DNA of 52,574 bases, from positions 1 through 52,574 of the forward strand of contig JALHOE010000036.1 of NCBI GenBank assembly GCA_022843175.1. The letters run 5' to 3'. The stretch comes from Deltaproteobacteria bacterium. Lineage in GTDB: Bacteria > Myxococcota_A > Polyangia > Polyangiales > JADJMO01. Below the pieces are notes generated by a model, which was not told where the DNA came from, ran no database searches, and saw only the letters and a program-made list of their open reading frames with translations. The translations under genes and the position numbers were made by a program. Shown here piece after piece: positions 47,421 to 52,574 of this stretch (within the stretch, counting starts at the first letter, position 1; each line of letters opens with the position of its first letter).

Positions 47421-48280
47421 ATCGTTCGGTCGCCTCGGCGATGCTCCTCGTCTTCACCGCCGCGTCCCTCCCAGCGTTCGCGCAAGACAAAGAGTCCTGC
47501 GTCGCGGCCTCGGAGTCGGCACAGAAGCTCCGCACCGAGAAGAAGCTCCGCGCCGCGCGCAAGGAGCTCGTCCACTGCGCGCAGGATGCCTGCCCGGCGG
47601 TCGTGAAGAAGGACTGCTTCAGCTGGCTGAAGGACGTCGACGACAGCCTGCCGACGGTGATCCTCAGCGCCAAGGACGGCAGCGGCAGCGACGTGTCCGA
47701 CGTGAAGGTGCTCGTCGACGGAGAGCTCCTCGCCGAGAAGCTCGACGGCTCGGCGATCGCGGTCGACCCCGGCGCGCACACGTTCCGCTTCGAGCACACC
47801 GGCACGCCGAAGCTCCCGCCCGTCGAGCAGAAGGTGCTCGTCCGCGAGACCGAGAAGAACCGCGTGATCTCCGTCGCCCTCGGCGCGCAGCCCAAGCCGG
47901 TCGAGAAGCCGGTCGATGCGCCGCCCCCCGCGAAGCTGCCGGACACCGCGCCGTCGCGCGGCATCCCCACCGGCGCGTATGTGTTCGGCGCGGTGGCCGC
48001 CGCCTCCTTCGTCGGGTTCGCGTACTTCGGGCTCAGCGGCCGCGCCGACCGCGATCGGCTGCGCGACACCTGCGCTCCCTATTGCCACAAGGACGACGAG
48101 AACCCGGCCCGCACCAAGCTGCTGCTCGCCGACGTCGCGCTCGGCGTCGGCATCGTCTCGATCGGCGTCGCCACCGTCATGATCCTCACCGCCCCGAGCG
48201 AGCCCAAGAAGACCGGGCTCCGAGTGGACGCGGTGCCCATCGCCGGCGGCGCCGTCGGCACGCTCGGAGGCTCGTTCTGA
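47417..48280 (+). CDS. TPR/PEGA-like membrane protein with CX3C loop and GxF tail (operon B)
   Basis: 287 residues from GTG 47417. Signal peptide (LLVFTAASLPAFA/QD), a shortened helical segment with four Cys (about 27-75), a PEGA-like segment (VKVLVDGELLAEKLDGSAIA then DPGAHTFRFEHTG, about 95-140), Pro/Lys linker, first hydrophobic segment (AYVFGAVAAASFVGFAYFGL), loop with DTCAPYCHKD, second hydrophobic segment (VALGVGIVSIGVATVMIL), and tail AVGTLGGSF. Same plan as 10705-11682 and 19706-20686, with low overall identity. Its stop overlaps the lipoprotein ATG as TGATG. Confidence 0.85.
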   Translation: MNRSVASAMLLVFTAASLPAFAQDKESCVAASESAQKLRTEKKLRAARKELVHCAQDACPAVVKKDCFSWLKDVDDSLPTVILSAKDGSGSDVSDVKVLVDGELLAEKLDGSAIAVDPGAHTFRFEHTGTPKLPPVEQKVLVRETEKNRVISVALGAQPKPVEKPVDAPPPAKLPDTAPSRGIPTGAYVFGAVAAASFVGFAYFGLSGRADRDRLRDTCAPYCHKDDENPARTKLLLADVALGVGIVSIGVATVMILTAPSEPKKTGLRVDAVPIAGGAVGTLGGSF

Positions 48281-49434
48281 TGCGCGCGTTACTGGGGGGG
48301 GCAGTCGCCGTCGTCGCAACGCTCGCCGCGTGCTCGCTCACCACGTCGTTCGATGGCATCAGCGGCACGCGTCCCGCCGACACCGGCACGCCCGGCACCG
48401 ACGGCGGGCCGGCCGTGCCCCCTGCGCGCCCCGCCGGCGCGCCCACCCCGGGCGCCGGTCGCACGCTGTGGCTCGGCGTGAAGCACTTTCACTTCGCGCA
48501 CAGCAACGACTCGCTCAAGAAGCCCGGCGCCTGGGAGGACTGGGGCTGGGACATCGACGGACTCTGCACCGGCGCCACCGCGAGCACGCAGGCGGGCAGC
48601 TGCCAGAAGTCGTCCGCGGTCTCGCCCGACCAGATTCGCGACGGACAAGCGTGCCGAGACAACAACTTCGGCTCGCAGATCGTCCCGCAGCTCAACATCT
48701 ACAACAACCAATTCGAGAACGACACGAACAACGGGCTGCTCGACGGCGCGGCGTCGTGGCTCTTCGTCCTCGAGGATCTGGGCGACGGCGCCGACGACAC
48801 CTACGTGCCGGCGAAGCTGTATCTGATGGCGCCCATGCCTCCCAAGCAGAAGCCCGCTTGGGACGGCACCGACGTCCGCTCGGTGCTGCCGCGGAGCGTC
48901 TCCGGCGGCGACCTCAAACTGGCGACGGTCTCCTTCCCCAAGGGGTACCTGCGCAATCACGTGTGGGTCTCGGGCGAGCCGGTGAGCTTCGAGACCGCGC
49001 TCCCGATCGGCGCGAGCGGCGAGCTCATGCCGATGGCGGTCCGCTCGGGCATCATCGCGTTCCAGCTCAACCCGGCGCACACCAACGCGGTCGATGGCAC
49101 CGGTCAGGTCGCCGGCGCGGTCCCGCTCGCCGCCGTCGAAGCCTTCCTCAAGCCGTTCCTCCTCACCCAGACCACCTTCTGCCCCGGCACCGCGCAGTAC
49201 CAGAACCTCATGAAGACGGTCGGGACCTACGGCGACGTCGTGGTCGATGCCCCGCGCCTCCAGGATCCAGCGCGGGCGTGCGACGGCGTGAGCTTCGGGA
49301 TCGGGATCAACCTCGCGCCCGTGGCCGCGCCGAGCGCGGTCGCCACCGAGGTGACCCCGTCGATCGGCGCGTGCGGCGGCGGCGACGCAGGGGTCTCGGA
49401 CACGGGCGTCGACGGCGCGAGCGACTCGGGGTAA
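48280..49434 (+). CDS. CRDNNFG-family lipoprotein, copy 3
   Basis: 384 residues. Signal MRALLGGAVAVVATLAACSL with lipobox LAAC, then a Thr/Pro/Asp/Gly linker to about residue 60. It shares with the two operon A lipoproteins GRTLWLGVK, WDIDGLCT, ACRDNNFGSQIVP, WDGTDVR, FPKGYLRNHVWVSGEP, FCPGTAQYQ and ACDGVSFGIG, including five matching Cys. It ends with a short Gly/Asp/Ser-rich tail (GVSDTGVDGASDSG) rather than the hydrophobic GxF tail. It is the third gene of operon B, translationally coupled, and is followed after 11 bases by the SMI1/KNR4 gene. Confidence 0.85.
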   Translation: MRALLGGAVAVVATLAACSLTTSFDGISGTRPADTGTPGTDGGPAVPPARPAGAPTPGAGRTLWLGVKHFHFAHSNDSLKKPGAWEDWGWDIDGLCTGATASTQAGSCQKSSAVSPDQIRDGQACRDNNFGSQIVPQLNIYNNQFENDTNNGLLDGAASWLFVLEDLGDGADDTYVPAKLYLMAPMPPKQKPAWDGTDVRSVLPRSVSGGDLKLATVSFPKGYLRNHVWVSGEPVSFETALPIGASGELMPMAVRSGIIAFQLNPAHTNAVDGTGQVAGAVPLAAVEAFLKPFLLTQTTFCPGTAQYQNLMKTVGTYGDVVVDAPRLQDPARACDGVSFGIGINLAPVAAPSAVATEVTPSIGACGGGDAGVSDTGVDGASDSG

Positions 49435-49445
49435 TCGCCTCCCGC

Positions 49446-50231
49446 ATGAGCCCATGGCTCCGAATTGACGCTTGGCTCGGGGACAACGCCCCCGAGGTGC
49501 TTACCCAGCTGCGACCGCCGGCCACCGCCGCCGCGCTCGCCGAGCTCGAACGCGCCGTGGGAAGGCCGCTTCCGCCCGCCGTGCTCGAGGCCTACCGCGC
49601 GCACGACGGCGCGGTCGAGGAGAGCAGCACGATCTTCGGCGCGATCCGCACCACGAAAGAGACGCGCTGGGCGACGTTGATGACGTGGCTCTCCACCGAG
49701 CGCATTCAGGAGCAGCTCTCGTTTCTCCGCGACCTCGGCACCGACTGGCCCGAAGAGCGCCTGCCCATCGCCGAGGACGCGGGCGGCAACATGGTCTTCG
49801 TCGACCTCGAGACGGGCGCCGTCGCCGCGTTCGACCACGAGGACTGGGCGATCTTCCCGCTCGCCAAGGACTTCTCGACGCTGCTCAACAACCTCGCCGA
49901 CGACATGGCGAACAACCTCGTCGAGCTCGACGAGGACGACGATGTCCCCACGCTGATCCTCCTCGACAAGCCGGCGGCCGGTTCGAAGCAGCCGGACATC
50001 GCCCGCGACCGGCCGGCGCGCGTGCTCGTGGCGGTCATGCTCGAACGGAAGATGATCGCGCTCACCAAGGGCCGTGACATCGAGCCGCTGATCGCCAAGT
50101 TGACCGAAGCGCTCGAGCTCACCGAGGACCGCCGCGAGAAGGTCGTCGAGATCCTCGAAGAGAACCCCGCGGTCGACGAGCTGTTCGCCGACGACGACGA
50201 GATCGACGCGCTGCTCGAAGAGCTGGGCTAG
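49446..50231 (+). CDS. SMI1/KNR4 family protein
   Basis: 261 residues, soluble and very acidic. LAELERAVGRPLPPAVLEAY, AHDGAVEESSTIFG, LPIAEDAGGNMVFVDLETGA and AFDHEDWAIFPLAKDF fit the SMI1/KNR4 (SUKH) fold, which serves as immunity protein to contact-dependent toxins or as a regulatory partner domain. The C-terminal 100 residues (EDRREKVVEILEENPAVDEL and on) form an added helical region, with Asp/Glu runs. It lies 11 bases after the third CRDNNFG lipoprotein on the same strand, so it is probably cotranscribed. No toxin gene is adjacent. Confidence 0.82.
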   Translation: MSPWLRIDAWLGDNAPEVLTQLRPPATAAALAELERAVGRPLPPAVLEAYRAHDGAVEESSTIFGAIRTTKETRWATLMTWLSTERIQEQLSFLRDLGTDWPEERLPIAEDAGGNMVFVDLETGAVAAFDHEDWAIFPLAKDFSTLLNNLADDMANNLVELDEDDDVPTLILLDKPAAGSKQPDIARDRPARVLVAVMLERKMIALTKGRDIEPLIAKLTEALELTEDRREKVVEILEENPAVDELFADDDEIDALLEELG

Positions 50232-50238
50232 CGGCCCA

Positions 50239-50380
50239 GTGTGGACGTTGCCAGCGCGGGGTGCGTCGACCGTTGACCGTGCTTCCGCTGGAAGCACGGC
50301 CGAACAGGCGCGCGCGTCAGCGAGCGCCTCGGTGATTCGCACCATTCGCACCGAGAAGGCGCTCGCTCACGCGCGCGCCT
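50239..50380. repeat. Composite intergenic palindromic repeat
   Basis: A left block (GTGCGTCGACCGTTGACCGT and the mini-hairpin CTTCCGCTGGAAGCAC, 50282-50297) resembles that at 38731-38800. Palindromes at 50306-50329 and, inverted, 50357-50380 are separated by CGGTGATTCGCACCATTCGC, itself partly self-complementary. It lies between convergent genes (50231 and 50382), fitting a terminator role. Confidence 0.8.
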
Positions 50381-50381
50381 A

Positions 50382-51200
50382 TTAGAACGGCGCGCCGATG
50401 CTGAAGATCATCGGCGCGGCGGTGGCCGCCGGTGCCTTTTCGGAGTCGCTCACCCGCAGGTGCAGCGCGGCGACCGCGAAGCCGGCGAGGCCGCCGCTGA
50501 GGAACGCCGCGCCCGTGTCGGCCCACGAGTGAGCGCCGGCTCGCACGCGGAGCACGACGATCGTCATGGCGAAGCCCACCGACGTGAGCGCGACGGCGAG
50601 GTGCTCGCGCCGCGGCGTGGTGGGCAGGAGGTACATGCCGAGCGCAGCTCCGGCCATGCCCGCGAGCGGGGCGGAGTGACCCGAGGGGAACGAGCGGTGC
50701 GCCTCGTCGATCGCCGCCTCGTCGTCGCGGCCCTCGCCCCTCGTCGTGCACGTGCGCGTGAGATCGTCCCAGTCACGCGGGCGGCAGACGCCGAAGAAGT
50801 TCTTCACGACCTGGGTGACCATCGAGCCGAAGAGCGCCCCCTCGAGCGTGACGACCGGCCCGCGGAACGACTCGATGCCGCGCGCCTCGCTTCCGAGCTC
50901 TCCCGCGTAGGACAGCCCGGCTCCGGTGATGAGGCCGATCACCACCGCCACGTCGCCGGCGCGGCCGAGCGCCTCGACGCGCGGGCGGTGCCCGTGACCG
51001 TCGAGCGGCGCGCGATCGCGGCGGAGGGGGTGCAGCACCTTGGTGCCGATCACCAGCCCCGCGGCGTTGAGTGCGACGAAGCCGGCGTCGTAGAGCGGGC
51101 TCCCGAGCATCCACACGCTGATGTCGCGCTGGTGGTCGGCGCGCGCGTTGCCGGAGACGAGCGTCGTCAGCGCGACGAGCAGGAGCGTGAGCGCTCGCAT
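50382..51200 (-). CDS. PAP2-family membrane phosphatase
   Basis: 272 residues. Signal-like start (LTLLLVALTTLVSGNARA), several membrane helices, and the three PAP2 motifs: KNFFGVCRPRD, FPSGHSAP and RVRAGAHSWADTG (R, H and D of the catalytic site). Such enzymes dephosphorylate lipid phosphates such as phosphatidate or undecaprenyl pyrophosphate on the outer face of the membrane. It ends APMIFSIGAPF, a terminal Phe. ATG at 51200 overlaps the preceding stop as TGATG; an ATG at 51206 also fits. Confidence 0.9.
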   Translation of the reverse strand: MRALTLLLVALTTLVSGNARADHQRDISVWMLGSPLYDAGFVALNAAGLVIGTKVLHPLRRDRAPLDGHGHRPRVEALGRAGDVAVVIGLITGAGLSYAGELGSEARGIESFRGPVVTLEGALFGSMVTQVVKNFFGVCRPRDWDDLTRTCTTRGEGRDDEAAIDEAHRSFPSGHSAPLAGMAGAALGMYLLPTTPRREHLAVALTSVGFAMTIVVLRVRAGAHSWADTGAAFLSGGLAGFAVAALHLRVSDSEKAPAATAAPMIFSIGAPF

Positions 51201-51838
51201 CACCATGCGACCGTGCACCCCATCTGAAAGGCGAACGTGGAGGTGTGGGGATCGGTCGACCCGTCCTCGATCGCGGTGCGTTTGGTCGCCGTGTAGACGT
51301 ACGAGAGCGCGAGCTTGAGCACGCCGGAGCCGCCGATGAGAAAATTGAGCCCGAGCCGCGGCGCGATGGCCAGGCCCGCGCCGGTGTCCTTCTCGTAGAC
51401 CACCCCGGTGCCGGCGCCGAAGAACGCGAACACTGGTCCGCCGACGTGCACGTGGAAGCTCGTCTCGACGAGGGTCGCGAAGCGGCTCTTCGCCGGCGAC
51501 TTCGCCGTTTTGACGTACTCGACGCTCGGCAGGAGCGAGAGCTGCACGTAGTCGATGAGGAACCATCCGAACGTGGGGATCGCGCCGATCTGGGTGAAGG
51601 CGTTGGCGCGCACGAGCGAGACGCTGCCCCCGAGCTCGAAGACGTTGTGCTCGGCGTACCGGCGCACCGGACGACCGGCGACGCTCGGCAACGTCGTCTC
51701 CTTGCCCTCTTGCTCCGTGCGCACCGCCTCGTTGGATTTCTCGGTTTCGGGCTTCTTCTCGGGGGGCGTCTGTGCGCGCGCGCGGGCCGGCGCGAACGCG
51801 AGCAACGCGAGGAGGACGCGCGGAAGGTTGTGGCCCAT
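51200..51838 (-). CDS. Small outer-membrane beta-barrel-like protein
   Basis: 212 residues. Signal peptide (LLALLAFAPARARA/QT), a charged linker (PPEKKPETEKSNEAVRTEQE), then eight or so amphipathic strands with aromatic ends (FELGGSVSLVRANAF, FGWFLIDYVQLSLLPSVEYV, FHVHVGGPVFAFFG, LAIAPRLGLNFLIGGSGVLK, LALSYVYTAT) ending in the aromatic TSTFAFQMGCTVAW. This fits an eight-stranded OmpA-like barrel in the outer membrane. Function is unknown. It is translationally coupled to the PAP2 gene and 64 bases from the divergent phosphoesterase start. Confidence 0.75.
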   Translation of the reverse strand: MGHNLPRVLLALLAFAPARARAQTPPEKKPETEKSNEAVRTEQEGKETTLPSVAGRPVRRYAEHNVFELGGSVSLVRANAFTQIGAIPTFGWFLIDYVQLSLLPSVEYVKTAKSPAKSRFATLVETSFHVHVGGPVFAFFGAGTGVVYEKDTGAGLAIAPRLGLNFLIGGSGVLKLALSYVYTATKRTAIEDGSTDPHTSTFAFQMGCTVAW

Positions 51839-51902
51839 GGCGATCGGGCCCCCACTATAAACGCAGAGGGGCGCATTCGTGCCACGGTAGGTTGGACGAG
51901 CC

Positions 51903-52574
51903 ATGACCACGTTGGACGCCACCACCGGCACCTTCCTCGCGGTCGGCGATCTGCAGCGCACGTCGTGGCTCGAAGTGTGGCGCGAGTCCAACCTCCCCGA
52001 GCGGCGCGTGCTCGTCGAGGCGATCGCGCGCGAGCGCGCGGACTTCCTCGTGCTCCTCGGCGATATGGTGTTCCGCGGCGACTCGAGCGCGGACTGGGCC
52101 GACTTCGACGCGCTGACCGCGCCCCTGCGCCACCTGCCGAAGCTCCCCATCCTCGGCAACCACGACTACGGCTTGCGCCGCGCGACCGCGATGGCGCACC
52201 TGCGGCGGCGCTTCCCGAACCTCGCGTCGTACTACCAGGCTACGTACGGCTCGCTCCGGCTCTTGTTCCTCGACTCCAATCGCTCGCGCACGACGACCTG
52301 GGCCGAGCAGGAGGCGTGGTTTCGCGATTCGCTCGACGCGGCCGATCGCGACGCGACCGTCTCGGGCGTGCTCGTGTTCGTGCATCACCCGCCGTTCACC
52401 AACAGCACCGTGTCGAGCGACGATCGCCACGTGCGCGCCGTGCTCGTGCCGCCCTACCTTCGTGCGAAGAAGACCCGCGCCATGATCAGCGGGCACGTCC
52501 ACAGCTACGAGCGCTTCGAGCGCGAGGGAAAGCTGTTCGTCGTGAGCGGTGGCGGCGGCGGGCCGCGCGCGCGG
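51903..52574 (+). CDS. Metallophosphoesterase, cut by window edge
   Basis: 224 codons from ATG 51903 to the window edge, no stop reached. Calcineurin-like metallophosphoesterase motifs in order: AVGDLQR, LVLLGDMVFRGD, PILGNHDYG, FVHHPPFTN and SGHVHSYERF, holding the two-metal site. The protein has no signal peptide, so it acts in the cytoplasm. It hydrolyses phosphoesters; the substrate cannot be told. The last residues seen are Gly-rich (VVSGGGGGP), as after the last motif in many family members. Confidence 0.9.
   Translation, partial: MTTLDATTGTFLAVGDLQRTSWLEVWRESNLPERRVLVEAIARERADFLVLLGDMVFRGDSSADWADFDALTAPLRHLPKLPILGNHDYGLRRATAMAHLRRRFPNLASYYQATYGSLRLLFLDSNRSRTTTWAEQEAWFRDSLDAADRDATVSGVLVFVHHPPFTNSTVSSDDRHVRAVLVPPYLRAKKTRAMISGHVHSYERFEREGKLFVVSGGGGGPRAR

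Overview
GC-rich chromosomal DNA (roughly 70 percent G+C by eye, strong G/C at third codon positions), most likely from a delta-group bacterium of the Myxococcota, probably class Polyangia. Grounds: two eukaryote-type Ser/Thr kinases with a periplasmic tail, a MYXO-CTERM-like sorting tail, many lipoproteins with Asp/Thr/Ala-rich linkers, Cys-rich surface lipoproteins and several orphan hybrid histidine kinases. No rRNA, tRNA, CRISPR array or phage genes were seen. The species assignment is inference; no database search was possible.

Layout. 1-67: start of an IS630-type transposase cut by the window edge. 116-7930 (minus): a 1280-residue multidomain flavin/iron-sulfur oxidoreductase, a TPR protein, then an AarF/UbiB kinase - FNR-like reductase - lipoprotein operon. 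7972-8409 (plus): TerB-like protein. 8406-13100 (minus): operon A = Ser/Thr kinase, TPR/PEGA-like membrane protein, two paralogous lipoproteins. 13237-14872 (plus): a methyltransferase and a phytanoyl-CoA-dioxygenase-like protein. 14881-17679 (minus): a fused PhaC-like hydrolase / acyl-CoA-synthetase-like protein. 18426-21747 (plus): PHP-domain lipoprotein, a second TPR/PEGA-like protein and a Cys-rich lipoprotein with a 15-bp tandem repeat. 21769-24046 (minus): a lipoprotein and a secreted protein of three nearly identical 124-residue units. 24336-28558 (plus): a DUF3494 (ice-binding-like) lipoprotein and two histidine kinases. 28545-32312 (minus): small PH-like protein, MYXO-CTERM-like protein, an acetate kinase fused to a PduL phosphotransacylase, and a lipoprotein. 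32369-35232 (minus): a PerR-like regulator - rubrerythrin - Fe-S oxidoreductase - DUF3501 peroxide-stress operon with a PerR-box-like operator. 35359-41412: PAS hybrid kinase, MacB/LolD-type ATPase, a Cys-rich lipoprotein, MacA-type adaptor, TrmB and a DUF559 protein. 41413-43133: remnant of an IS91-family transposase and a GGCGAA minisatellite. 43134-45769 (minus): DUF218 lipoprotein, SAM hydroxide adenosyltransferase, Mpo1-like protein and a small secreted protein. 45954-50231 (plus): operon B = Ser/Thr kinase, TPR/PEGA-like protein, third CRDNNFG lipoprotein, SMI1/KNR4 protein. 50382-51838 (minus): PAP2 phosphatase and a small outer-membrane-type protein. 51903-end: metallophosphoesterase cut by the edge.

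Most unusual content. The same translationally coupled module (membrane kinase, then a protein with two membrane segments around a CX(3-5)C loop and a C-terminal GxF tail, then a lipoprotein with the motif CRDNNFG) occurs twice, 33 kb apart and on opposite strands, with a kinase-less variant between them. I do not recognise this module as a described system. Also notable are two gene fusions (AckA-PduL; PhaC-like hydrolase-ligase with degraded adenylation motifs) and a family of intergenic palindromic repeats.
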